Positions 19,386 to 29,588 of a stretch of 64,000 nucleotides of DNA are shown here, piece by piece; position 1 is the stretch's first letter; each line of letters starts with the position of its first letter. The DNA is from JALYOC01 sp036675345. GTDB taxonomy: Bacteria > Myxococcota > Myxococcia > Myxococcales > Myxococcaceae. Below the pieces are notes generated by a model. It saw only the letters and a program-made list of their open reading frames with translations. It ran no database searches and was not told where the DNA came from. The DNA lies in the NCBI GenBank assembly GCA_036675345.1, contig JAKFFE010000026.1, positions 124,001 through 188,000 on the forward strand. The letters are read 5' to 3'. The position numbers and the translations under genes are program-made.

Positions 19386-20726
19386 ATGGACCTGTTCGAC
19401 CACGCCGCCTCCCAGGACAAGAGCCGCGAACCCCTCGCCGAGCGGATGCGCCCGCGCAACCTGGAGGAGTTCGTGGGCCAGGAGCACCTCACCGGGCCGG
19501 GGCGCTTCCTGCGCCGGGCGATCGAGACCGACCAGGTCCCCTCCCTGATCCTGTGGGGGCCGCCGGGCACCGGGAAGACCACCCTGGCCCAGGTGATCGC
19601 CAAGAGCACCGGCGCCTCCTTCTCCGCGCTCTCCGCGGTCCTCTCCGGGGTGAAGGACATCCGGGAGGTGGTGGCCCAGGCCCAGGAGCGGTGGCGGCTG
19701 TCCCGGCAGCGCACCATCCTGTTCGTGGACGAGATCCACCGCTTCAACAAGGCACAGCAGGACGCGCTGTTGCCCCACGTGGAGAAGGGCACCCTGACCC
19801 TGATCGGCGCCACCACCGAGAACCCTTCCTTCGAGGTCAACTCGGCGCTGCTCTCCCGGTCCCGGGTGGTCACCCTCCGCTCGCTGGAGGACGAGGAGAT
19901 CCTCCAGGTGCTGCGCCAGGCGGTGGCCGATCCGCGGGGCCTGGCCGGCAAGGTGGAGCTGACCGAGGAGGCCCTGGCCTTCCTGGTGGAGGTGGCGGGA
20001 GGCGATGCCCGCCGGGCGCTCACCGCCCTGGAGGTGGCGGCCCAGCACTCCGGCGCCCGGGTGGACAAGGCCGGCGCGGAGGAGGCGGTCCAGCAGCGCA
20101 CCCTGCTCTACGACAAGGGAGGCGAGGAGCACTACAACGTGGTCTCCGCCTTCATCAAATCACTGCGCGGCTCGGACCCGGACGCGGCGGTGTACTGGAT
20201 GACCCGGATGCTGGAGGCGGGAGAGGATCCCCGCTTCGTGATCCGCCGGATGGTGATCTTCGCCTCCGAGGACATCGGCAACGCGGATCCCCAGGCCTTG
20301 GGGGTGACCGTGGCCGCCCTCCAGGCCTTCGAGATGATGGGCCTGCCGGAGGGCTCCCTCCCCCTGACCCAGGCGGTCACCTATCTGGCGATGGCCCCCA
20401 AATCGAACACCGTGCTCACCACCTACGCCAACGCCCGGGTGGCGGTGACCGAGAAGGGCGCGCTGCCGGTGCCGCTGCATCTGCGCAACGCCCCCACCAA
20501 GCTGATGAAGTCGCTGGGCTACGGCGGCGGCTACAAGTACCCGCACAACTTCGAGGGCAACTACGTCCCCGAGCAGTACCTCCCGGACGCGCTGCGCGGC
20601 TCGCAGTTCTACCGCCCCTCCCGCAATGGCTTCGAGGCCACCCTGGCCGACCGGCTGGAGGAGAACCGCAAGCTCCTGAAGGTGAAGGAGAAGCCGGAGT
20701 CGGAGCAGGGAGGAGGACACGGATGA
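19386..20726 (+). CDS. rarA: Replication-associated recombination protein A (RarA/MgsA AAA ATPase)
   Basis: RarA is a clamp-loader-related AAA+ ATPase acting at stalled replication forks. The 446-residue protein has the conserved N-terminal PLAERMRPRNLEEFVGQEHL, Walker A GPPGTGKTTL (58-67), Walker B LFVDEIHRFNKAQQD, the sensor segment IGATTENPSFEVN and the C-terminal family blocks YDKGGEEHYNVVSAFIKSLR and NAPTKLMKSLGYGGGYKY. Its stop overlaps the next gene's start (ATGA), so translation of the YidD-like gene is probably coupled. Confidence 0.96.
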   Translation: MDLFDHAASQDKSREPLAERMRPRNLEEFVGQEHLTGPGRFLRRAIETDQVPSLILWGPPGTGKTTLAQVIAKSTGASFSALSAVLSGVKDIREVVAQAQERWRLSRQRTILFVDEIHRFNKAQQDALLPHVEKGTLTLIGATTENPSFEVNSALLSRSRVVTLRSLEDEEILQVLRQAVADPRGLAGKVELTEEALAFLVEVAGGDARRALTALEVAAQHSGARVDKAGAEEAVQQRTLLYDKGGEEHYNVVSAFIKSLRGSDPDAAVYWMTRMLEAGEDPRFVIRRMVIFASEDIGNADPQALGVTVAALQAFEMMGLPEGSLPLTQAVTYLAMAPKSNTVLTTYANARVAVTEKGALPVPLHLRNAPTKLMKSLGYGGGYKYPHNFEGNYVPEQYLPDALRGSQFYRPSRNGFEATLADRLEENRKLLKVKEKPESEQGGGHG

Positions 20727-21163
20727 TTCGTCCGCTTGGGTTACTGCTGCTGCTCGCGCTCCCCGCCGCCGCCGCCGAACCCCGCTTCGGCCCCTTCTCC
20801 TCCCCCCGCCACCCGGTGACCCGCGAGGCGGTGGCCCCGCGTCCGAAAGCGTACCGGGCCTCTCCGGATCCGCCGCCCTCCACCTTCCTCTACCTGTCCT
20901 ATGAGTTCTACCGCCGGGCATTGAGCCCGATCGACGGGCCCCGCTGCGTCCACCGCCCCACCTGTTCGCGGTACGCGCTGATCGCAGTCCAGCGCCACCC
21001 GGTGCTGGGGCTGATGCTGGCGGTGGACCGGCTGTGGCGGGGAAGCGACAGCTCCGCTTTGCGACTGCTTCCCACCTGGCAGCAGGGGGAGGACTTCGGC
21101 CTGCTGGACCCGCTGGAAGAGAGCGACTTCTGGCTGCGGCCCCTGCCGACGGGCGGACACTAG
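20723..21163 (+). CDS. YidD-family protein with signal peptide
   Basis: The 146-residue protein has an N-terminal signal peptide (MIRPLGLLLLLALPAAAAEP) and a YidD core at about residues 60-105 (YEFYRRALSPIDGPRCVHRPTCSRYALIAV and RHPVLGLMLAVDRLWR) containing the family cysteines. YidD normally is a short inner-membrane-associated cytoplasmic protein that helps YidC insertase; here the core follows a signal sequence and about 35 residues of linker, and a C-terminal extension follows it. The location may therefore be periplasmic or the leader may act as a membrane anchor. It overlaps rarA by 4 nt. Confidence 0.8.
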   Translation: MIRPLGLLLLLALPAAAAEPRFGPFSSPRHPVTREAVAPRPKAYRASPDPPPSTFLYLSYEFYRRALSPIDGPRCVHRPTCSRYALIAVQRHPVLGLMLAVDRLWRGSDSSALRLLPTWQQGEDFGLLDPLEESDFWLRPLPTGGH

Positions 21164-21285
21164 GCTCCGGCGCTCGTCGCCTGTTCCCAGGGAGGGCGGG
21201 CGACCGGCTGACCGTCCCCTTCGGCGCGGGGTCCTTTGGAGGTGAGTGGCTACCTTGAGGTGACCACACCCTTTGAGGAGGCCGA

Positions 21286-21720
21286 ATGAAAGGCACACGC
21301 TGGATTCTCGTCGCGGATTCCGCCCAGGCCCGCATCTACGACTTCGTGGATGGCGAGCTGACGCTGCAAGAGACCCTGGAACGTCCACAAAGCCGCGAGC
21401 ACAGCCGGGACCTGATGGGGAACCGGCCCAACCAGAACCAGCACCAGATGGAGAAGGACCTCAAGGGCAACGAATCCCAGAGCCTGCGCGACGACGAGTC
21501 CCGGGTCTTCGCGCGGGAGGTGTGTCAGGTCCTTTCCAAGGCCCACGCCACCAACCGCTTCCGGGAGCTGGTGATGGTCGCGGATCCCCGCTTCCTGGGG
21601 CTGCTGCGGGCCCACCTCTCCCGTCCGGTGGCGGCGGTGGTGGCCGGCACCATCGACAAGCACGCGCTGCAGATGAAGGACCGGGAGCTGACCGCGCTGA
21701 TGGAGCAACGGATCGACTGA
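21286..21720 (+). CDS. Host attachment (baeRF-type) family protein
   Basis: The 144-residue protein begins MKGTRWILVADSAQARIYDF, the hallmark of the bacterial host-attachment/eRF1-like family, and continues with ELVMVADPRFLGLLRAHLS and the ending ALMEQRID. The middle (residues 35-70) is hydrophilic with many Asn/Gln and a putative disordered loop. The fold is related to archaeal release factor eRF1; the biochemical role of these proteins is unclear, and the family name comes from a plant-attachment phenotype. GAGGAGG lies 5 nt before the ATG, an unusually strong ribosome-binding site. It stands apart from neighbours by about 120 bp upstream. Confidence 0.8.
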   Translation: MKGTRWILVADSAQARIYDFVDGELTLQETLERPQSREHSRDLMGNRPNQNQHQMEKDLKGNESQSLRDDESRVFAREVCQVLSKAHATNRFRELVMVADPRFLGLLRAHLSRPVAAVVAGTIDKHALQMKDRELTALMEQRID

Positions 21721-21780
21721 GTGTGAGGCCGCAAGTTCGGGTAAGTGTCCTGCTCCCCTCCGTTCCAAGGAGCGTGACAT

Positions 21781-22698
21781 TTGTCTGCCGGACTCGCGCT
21801 GAGCCTGTGCGCACTGCTGTCCCAGGTCCCCTCCCCCGCGCCGCTGCCCTCCACCGGGGACGGCGTCGGGGAGGTGCCCGCTGCCTCGGGGGCCCAGGCC
21901 TTCGGGTTTGCCCAGTCGCTGCTGGCGGAGGGGGATCACTACCGCGCCATCGGTGAGTACAAGCGGTCGCTGTTCCTGGACCCGCACGGAACGGACGCGG
22001 ACACCGCCCGGATGGCGATCGGGCTGGCCTACCTGCGCGGAGGCCAAGCGGAGGCGGCCGCCCTCCACTATCGACAGGCCGCCGATCAGGTCTCCGAAGC
22101 GGTGCGCCCCGAGGCCCAGCTGCAGGAGGCCTACGCGCGCTACGTGGGCAGCCAGCCGGTCCTGGCCTACGAGACCTTCAGCCGCTGGTTGAACCGTTGG
22201 GAGCAGCGCGCCCCGCCCGCGTCCAGTCACCGGGCCCGCTACCTGCTGGCCTGGACCGAGCTGGAGCTGGGACGGGACACCGAGGCCGCGGCCAACTTCG
22301 CCCGGGCGGAGTTCCCCCAGCAGCCCCAGCTGCTGCAGGCGGTGCAGGGCTTCGGTTCGCTGCCTCAGAAATCGCCGCTGCTGGCGGGGGTGCTGTCGAT
22401 CATCCCCGGCGCCGGCCACGTGTACATCGAACAGCCGCTGATCGGCCTCACCGCCCTGCTGTGGAACGGGCTGTTCGCCTACGCGCTCTACGAGGCGATC
22501 TCCCAGCGACAGATCGGGATCGCCATCACCCTGGGGCTGTTCGAGAGCCTCTGGTACTCGGGGGCGATCTTCGGCGCGGTCAACGGGGCAATGAAGTTCA
22601 ACCGGGACGCCCGCCGCAATGCGCTGGACGACCTGCGGGCCCGGTTCGACGACCGCCCCGAGTCCTGGCCTCCGGCGCCACCCCGTCCGGCGGAGTAG
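21781..22698 (+). CDS. TPR-like protein with C-terminal membrane segments
   Basis: The 305-residue protein starts at a TTG with AAGGAG at good spacing. A short hydrophobic signal (residues 2-15) leads into TPR-like helical pairs (about 40-200: AQSLLAEGDHYRAIGEYKRSLFLDP, RMAIGLAYLRGGQAEAAALHY). The C-terminal region has PLLAGVLSIIPGAGHVYI and further hydrophobic helices (about 205-265), a P-G-A-G-H-x-Y pattern found in small membrane proteins with a glycine loop. Not assigned to a named family. It could be an envelope assembly scaffold; no direct evidence. It lies 60 bp after the host-attachment-family gene. Confidence 0.7.
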   Translation: MSAGLALSLCALLSQVPSPAPLPSTGDGVGEVPAASGAQAFGFAQSLLAEGDHYRAIGEYKRSLFLDPHGTDADTARMAIGLAYLRGGQAEAAALHYRQAADQVSEAVRPEAQLQEAYARYVGSQPVLAYETFSRWLNRWEQRAPPASSHRARYLLAWTELELGRDTEAAANFARAEFPQQPQLLQAVQGFGSLPQKSPLLAGVLSIIPGAGHVYIEQPLIGLTALLWNGLFAYALYEAISQRQIGIAITLGLFESLWYSGAIFGAVNGAMKFNRDARRNALDDLRARFDDRPESWPPAPPRPAE

Positions 22699-22803
22699 CC
22701 CCAGACCCTCACGGCCGGGGCTGGCGATTCGCCCCAGGCCACGAGGCAGGCCGCCGGGTCCCGCCTACGCCCGGGCCACGCAGCGGGGCGCCGGGGCTGG
22801 CGA

Positions 22804-24242
<1,439 letters not shown>

Positions 24243-24246
<4 letters not shown>

Positions 24247-25817
24247 GGGGTATTCCTCTTCTCGGAGGCAGGAGGGGGGACGGGAAGTTTGACTGTGAAG
24301 GTGGAGCCCTTCCCCACCTCGGTCTGGACAGCGAAGTGGCCGCGGTGGTCCTGGACGATGCCGTAGGCGATCGCCAGGCCCAGCCCGGTGCCCTCACCCG
24401 GAGGCTTGGTGGTGAAGGAGGGTTCGAAGATCTTGGGCAGGTGCTCGGCGGCGATCCCGGTCCCGGTGTCGGAGACGCGCAGGAACACCTCGCACTCCGA
24501 GTTGGACCCGGTCACCACCCGCAAGGTGCCCTCCTGCTTGGGGAGGGCGTGCAGCCCGTTCTGCAGCAGGTTCAGCACCACCTGGCCCAGCTGGGCCGGG
24601 TCGCCGTGGATCTCGGGGAGGCCGGAGGCCAGCTCCACCTCCAGCTTGGCCCGGGGAGCGCTCTTGAGCTGGGCGCGGAACAGGTACACCGCGTCGTCCA
24701 CGCAGCGGCTGACATCGAAGGGCCGGCGATCCTCGGCGCGGCTGCGACGGGAGAAGCGCAGCAGGCTGTCCACGATCCGCTTGCAGCGCAGCGCGCTCTC
24801 CTCGATCAGGTCCAGCGCCTCCAGATCCGCGGCCGAGCGCCCCACGTCCCGCTTCATCAGCTGCGCGAAGGCCAGCATCCCACCCAGGGGGTTGTTGATC
24901 TCGTGGGCCACCCCGCCGGCCAGCTGCCCGACCGCGGCCATCTTCTCGGTCTCCAGCATCCGGCGGTTCAGCTCGCGCTCCTCGGTCACGTCCCGGTACG
25001 CGCACACCGCCTGGCCCTCGCCCACCATCGGGTAGACCGAGACCGCGTAGACCCGCCCCTGGTGCTGGTGTTCACCGGTCTGCGGCTGCCCGGAGAGGAA
25101 GGCGCGGACCAGCAGCTGATCCAGCTCGGGCTGGGGCCGGCCAAAGAGCCACTCGTGGCAGGGAGGCTGGGAGGCCAGGGAGGTCAGGTGCAGCTGGGAG
25201 ATGCGGGACGCGGCGAGGTTGGCGCGACGCGCGCGCAGATCCTCGCCCACCACCGTCAGCGGGGTCTCCAGCGAGTCGAAGGTCAGCTCCCACTCCCGCT
25301 TGGCCACCGCCAGGGCGTGGGTGCGGACCGCCACCCGGGCCTCCAGGTCCACGTTCAGCTCACGCAGCGACTCGTTCTGCTGCTGGGTCAGCTGGGCCAG
25401 CCGGGCATTCTCCGCCAGCAGCGCGTACTGCTCGAATGCGCTGGTGACAGTCAGCACCAGCTGCTGGTCGTTCCAGGGCTTGGAGATGAAGCGGAAGATC
25501 TCCGAGCGGTTGATCGCCTCTTCGATCGCGTGCTGGTCCGCGTGCCCGGTGAGCATGATCCGCTGGGTCCGCGGCGCCAGCTCCTTGACCCGGGAGAGCA
25601 GCTCCACCCCGTTCATCCCCGGCATCCGGAAGTCGGAGATCACCACCGCCGGCTGGAACTCCCGGAACCGCTCCAGGGCCTGCTGACCGTCGGCGGCAGT
25701 CTCCACCTGCCAGTTGCCCCGGCGCAGCACCCGCTTGATGGACCGGAGGATGTTCTCCTCGTCGTCCACCAGGAGGAGTCTCTGCGGCGCGGGCGTGTTC
25801 GTGGGCTGGGTTTGCAT
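24243..25817 (-). CDS. Hybrid sensor histidine kinase with N-terminal receiver and PAS-like domain
   Basis: This 524-residue protein is organised as receiver (10-130; Asp62 in VISDFRMPGMNG), a coiled linker, a PAS-like sensor (about 175-280), HisKA (phospho-acceptor His305 in AHEINNPLGGMLAFAQLM) and a HATPase_c domain with LPKIFEPSFTTK and GTGLGLAIAYGIV. It lacks transmembrane segments, so it senses cytoplasmic or partner-protein signals. Having the receiver in front of the kinase is typical of deltaproteobacteria and suggests input from another kinase. It is coupled to the NtrC-type regulator by a 4-nt overlap. The 206-bp gap upstream of it holds nothing recognised beyond possible promoters. 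Confidence 0.94.
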
Positions 25818-26023
25818 GGGGGCCTGGGCCGGAGGTCTGCAAACGCGCGACCAGCCCGGGTCTTTCGGAACCCACGAGAACCATGGGTGAATTGGACCCG
25901 GGGTGGCCGGGCGAGGTGGGGCACGAACAACCCACCACCCCCAGAGGGGTCATCCCGGACCCGGCAAACCTTCACCCTGGCTGCCTGCTCACCCGGAGAC
26001 CCGGGGAGCGTAGGACAGCGGCC

Positions 26024-27028
26024 CTAGCTGGCCTTGGCGGAGGCGACTTCGGTCGCGGAGGCGACGTGGAGGCTGATCCGGTTCCGGCCCTCGGACTTGG
26101 ACCGGTAGAGCGCCTGGTCGGCGGTCCGCAGCAACTGGTCCGCGGTGACCACCCCGCGTCCGGGGAACCCGGAGACCCCGATGCTGGCAGTCACCCTCAG
26201 GCCGGGCCCCACCCGCGAGGCTCCCAGCTCCTTCCAGATCCGCTCGGCCACGGTGATCGACCCGGCCAGGTGGGTCTGGGGAAGGATGGCGCAGAACTCC
26301 TCGCCTCCGTACCGGCAGACCACGTCGGTCTCCCGCACGCTGCGGCGCAGGATCGCCGCCACGTCACGCAGGACCTGGTCCCCCACCGGGTGTCCCCAGG
26401 TGTCGTTGACCGACTTGAAGTGGTCCAGGTCCAGCATCACCAGCGCCAGCGGGTCGTCGTAGCGCTGGGCGCGACGGAACTCCTCCCGCAGCCGGTCCTG
26501 GAAGAAACGGTGGTTGAACAGCTGGGTCAGCCCGTCGGTGACCGACAGCGTCTGGAGGCTGGCCGCCTCCGCGCACAGGCCCCGGATGCCCTCCCGCAGC
26601 CGCAGCACCCGGAACAGCTGGGCGGACAGCAACTCCGGCTGATCCAGGGTGACCACCGCGTCCACCCCCAGACGGATCAGCTCCGGGAGCCGGGCGGGCT
26701 CCTGCTGACGGAGCACCGCGATCACCGGCACGTAGCGGCGGGACTCCAGGCCGCGCAGCAGCCGCACCGCCTGATCCGCGCTCAGGCCCCGGGTGGGGAC
26801 ATCCAGCAAGATGGCGTCGGGAGGTTCTCCCAGCACCGCCTTCACCGCGTCCTGGGCCTCGATGCACCGGGTGAGGACCGCCTGCTCCTGGGCGACCAGC
26901 GGGGACACTGCCGAGACGAACGCCTCGTCGGGGGTGACCACCAGGACAGCTCTGGGCGAATCCAAGTCAGCCAAGACGACCCCCCAATCGGACCGATCCC
27001 TACCACAGACACGTACGAAGGGGTACAC
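26024..27028 (-). CDS. Response regulator with GGDEF domain (diguanylate cyclase)
   Basis: The C-terminal GGDEF domain (about residues 165-320) has the active signature GGEEF preceded by Tyr, and an RxxD inhibitory site (RETD) five residues upstream, so it is predicted to make c-di-GMP with product inhibition. The N-terminal receiver-like domain (about 22-145) has LLDVPTRG at the phospho-acceptor position. The frame opens at a GTG (27028), but TTG at 26974, which gives a product starting MADLDSPRAVLVV, is preceded by a G-rich stretch and fits receiver domain boundaries better. Single gene, divergent from the small Cys/His-rich secreted protein gene. Confidence 0.92.
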   Translation of the reverse strand: MYPFVRVCGRDRSDWGVVLADLDSPRAVLVVTPDEAFVSAVSPLVAQEQAVLTRCIEAQDAVKAVLGEPPDAILLDVPTRGLSADQAVRLLRGLESRRYVPVIAVLRQQEPARLPELIRLGVDAVVTLDQPELLSAQLFRVLRLREGIRGLCAEAASLQTLSVTDGLTQLFNHRFFQDRLREEFRRAQRYDDPLALVMLDLDHFKSVNDTWGHPVGDQVLRDVAAILRRSVRETDVVCRYGGEEFCAILPQTHLAGSITVAERIWKELGASRVGPGLRVTASIGVSGFPGRGVVTADQLLRTADQALYRSKSEGRNRISLHVASATEVASAKAS

Positions 27029-27117
27029 CCCGACCGTTGGACCCCCGACGTCCTGCCGCCGGACCGGTTGCCCACCCCTGATCCCATGCCCATCTCGAGC
27101 ATCGGGGGGTAGGGGCG

Positions 27118-27378
27118 ATGGGGAAATGGGCGGCGGCGGTGGTGTTGGGGGTGTGGTGCTGGGCGGGACCGGCGGCGGCGCACGAGAAGCGCGCGGACAA
27201 GTGCGGGTGCCATCACCAGTACGGGCTGAGGCACTGCCACCCCAAGTACAAGACCAAGACCTGTGAGGCCCCGGTCAAGGCCACCGAGACGGTGGACCTG
27301 GACCAGGTGCTGGACCACGAACACCCGGAGGAGGAGCCGAACCAGTCCAAGGTCCGGCCCCGGAGCGTCCGTCTCTAG
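27118..27378 (+). CDS. Small secreted Cys/His-rich protein
   Basis: The 86-residue protein has a signal peptide (MGKWAAAVVLGVWCWAGPAAA) and a mature core with KCGCHHQYGLRHCHPKYKTKTC, a dense cluster of Cys and His resembling metal-binding CxCH...GxxHCHP motifs in small secreted bacterial proteins. The last 40 residues are acidic and disordered. Its TAG overlaps the convergent fadJ stop by sharing CTAG. The ATG follows a GGGG-rich ribosome-binding stretch. Zn or Cu binding in the periplasm is an inference; no named family recognised. Confidence 0.65.
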   Translation: MGKWAAAVVLGVWCWAGPAAAHEKRADKCGCHHQYGLRHCHPKYKTKTCEAPVKATETVDLDQVLDHEHPEEEPNQSKVRPRSVRL

Positions 27379-29588
27379 GGGTAGAACTTCCGCCCGGACT
27401 TCGCGGCCTCGACCAGCGCCGGGGCGGGGGTGAACCGCTCGCCGAACTTGGCGCGCCAGTGCTCCATCCGCTCCAGCAGCGTGTTGGCGCCGACGCTGTC
27501 CGCGTAGCGGAACGGCCCGCCCAGGAAGGGAGGGAAGCCCAGCCCGAAGATCGCGCCGATGTCCCCATCCCGCGGGCTGCGGAGGATGTTCTCGCCCAAG
27601 CACAGGTAGGCCTCGTTGACGAACTGCAGCGCGCAGCGCTCGGCCATCTCCTGCCGGTCCAGCTGCTTGCGGTTCTTCCCGCCCGGGAGCAGCTCGTAGA
27701 CCGAAGCGTCCACCTCCTTCTTCTTCTTCCCCTCGTAGGAGTAGAAGCCGCGGCGGTTCTTGCGGCCCTGGCGGTTGTCGTCGATCACCTTCTTGAGCAC
27801 GTCCGGGGGCGCCATCCGCAGCCCGAACGCCCCGTGCATGATCTTGGCGACCTTGGCCGCCACGTCGATCCCCACCTCATCCAGCAGGGTGATCGGCCCC
27901 ACCGGGAAGCCGAACTCCACCAGCGCCTTGTCCAGCTCGGCGATGTCCGCGCCCTCCGCCAGCAGATAGGCGGCCTCGTTCATGTACGGGGCCAGGATCC
28001 GCGAGGTGTAGAAGCCCACCCCGTCGTTGACCACGATCACCGTCTTGCCCTGCTTCTTGCCGATCTCCACGCAGGTGGCGGTGACCCAGTCCGCGGTGCC
28101 CTTGTGGGTGATGATCTCCAGCAGCGGCATCTTCTGCACCGGGCTGAAGTAGTGCATCCCGATGATCGTCTCCGGGTGCGCCGAGGCCTCGGCCAGCTGG
28201 GTGATTGGCAGGGACGAGGTGTTGGAGGCGAAGATGCAGTCCTTGCGGGTGACTGCCTCCACCTCGCGGATCATCCGGTGCTTGAGGTCCATGTCCTCGA
28301 ACACCGCTTCGATCACCACGTCCACGTTCGAAAAGCCCGCCCAGCTGGTGCCGGCGGTGACCATCGCCATCTTGGAGGACGCCTCGCGGGAGCTGAGTGA
28401 GCGGCGCTTGACCTTCTCGTCCAGCAGTCCCTGCACGTGCTTGAGCGCGCGCCCGGCGCCGGCGTCGTCCCGCTCCTTGATCCGGACCGGGACCCCCTCG
28501 TTGACCGCGCTGACGAAGGCGATTCCCCCGCCCATCAGCCCGCCGCCCAGCACGCCGATCTTGTTCACCGGCCGCGGCTTCACCTCCGGGTTGGAGGTCC
28601 CGTTGTCCTTCTTCAGCGCGGTGGTGGCGAAGAAGATCTCCACCAGCCGCTTGGACTCCGGGGAGACCACCAGCTCGCCGAAGCCGCGGGCCTCCGCCTC
28701 CAGTCCGGCCTCCATCCCCTTGTCCAGGCCGACCCGGATCGCCTCCAGCGCCCGCAGCGGCGCCGGATACTTCCCGCGGGTCTTCTTCATCACCTGCTTG
28801 CGCGCCTGATCGAACAGCACCTTGCGGCCGACCGGGTTGTCCTCCAGCGCCAGCTCGGTCCAGTTCCCCATGTTGGTCAGGCCCTTGAGGATCCCCCCGA
28901 AGCCCTTGGCGCTCTTGGCCGCGCCGGTCATCCCCCGGTCGCGCTCCATCTTCAGCTTCCCGGAGGCCAGCTCCCGGGCCCGGGTCTTGGCCACCGTCAG
29001 CAGGATCGGCGCCGGGACCACCTCGTCCACGATGCCCAGCTTCCTGGCCTTGGCCGGCTTGACCGACTTGGAGCCCAGGATCAGATCCAGCGCCGCCTGG
29101 GCGCCGATCAGCCGGGGCAGCCGCTGGGTGCCGCCGCCGCCGGGCAGCAGCCCCAGCTGGACCTCCGGCAACCCGATGCTGACCTTGGGGCTGTCCGAAG
29201 ACAGGCGGTAGGCGCAGGCCAGCGCCCACTCCAGCCCGCCGCCCAGACACACCCCGTTGATCGCCACCAAAACCGGCTTCTTCGCCTTCTCGATCCGCTC
29301 GAAGCCCCGGTGCGCCTCCTTGGCCGCCGCCACCGCCGCCTCGCTGGTGGTGAGGGTGGAGAGCCAGTCGATCTTCGCCCCGGCGATGAAGCTGTCCTTC
29401 TTGCCGGAGGTGAACACCACCGCCACCACCGCCGGATCCGCCTCCGCCCGCTCCAGCAGCTGGCCAAAGGCCGCGCCGGACTCCGGGGAGAGGGTGTTCA
29501 CCGGCTCGCCCGGCTGATCCATGGTGATGACCGCCACCCCGTCATCCACCGCGTACGCAAAGCCACTCTGCTCGGTGTTGCTTGCCAT
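27375..29588 (-). CDS. fadJ: Fatty-acid oxidation complex alpha subunit (FadJ-type)
   Basis: A multifunctional beta-oxidation enzyme of 737 residues: an N-terminal crotonase domain (enoyl-CoA hydratase; about 1-190 with FIAGAKIDWL, INGVCLGGGLEWALAC and IGLPEVQLGLLPGGGGTQRLP, including both catalytic glutamates) and a C-terminal 3-hydroxyacyl-CoA dehydrogenase (NAD-binding GVLGGGLMGGGIAFV at about 345, then ASNTSSLPITQLA, GMHYFSPVQKMPLLEI). The ATG at 29588 is chosen because the fadI stop overlaps it (TGATG) and family similarity begins there. Together with fadI it encodes a trifunctional beta-oxidation complex. Confidence 0.95.
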   Translation of the reverse strand: MASNTEQSGFAYAVDDGVAVITMDQPGEPVNTLSPESGAAFGQLLERAEADPAVVAVVFTSGKKDSFIAGAKIDWLSTLTTSEAAVAAAKEAHRGFERIEKAKKPVLVAINGVCLGGGLEWALACAYRLSSDSPKVSIGLPEVQLGLLPGGGGTQRLPRLIGAQAALDLILGSKSVKPAKARKLGIVDEVVPAPILLTVAKTRARELASGKLKMERDRGMTGAAKSAKGFGGILKGLTNMGNWTELALEDNPVGRKVLFDQARKQVMKKTRGKYPAPLRALEAIRVGLDKGMEAGLEAEARGFGELVVSPESKRLVEIFFATTALKKDNGTSNPEVKPRPVNKIGVLGGGLMGGGIAFVSAVNEGVPVRIKERDDAGAGRALKHVQGLLDEKVKRRSLSSREASSKMAMVTAGTSWAGFSNVDVVIEAVFEDMDLKHRMIREVEAVTRKDCIFASNTSSLPITQLAEASAHPETIIGMHYFSPVQKMPLLEIITHKGTADWVTATCVEIGKKQGKTVIVVNDGVGFYTSRILAPYMNEAAYLLAEGADIAELDKALVEFGFPVGPITLLDEVGIDVAAKVAKIMHGAFGLRMAPPDVLKKVIDDNRQGRKNRRGFYSYEGKKKKEVDASVYELLPGGKNRKQLDRQEMAERCALQFVNEAYLCLGENILRSPRDGDIGAIFGLGFPPFLGGPFRYADSVGANTLLERMEHWRAKFGERFTPAPALVEAAKSGRKFYP

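Noticed and set aside
22699..22803. Short direct repeat (CCGGGGCTGGCGAT, twice) between the TPR protein and the NtrC regulator
   Set aside because: Only two short GC-rich copies; could be chance in this composition, and no mobile-element features were seen.
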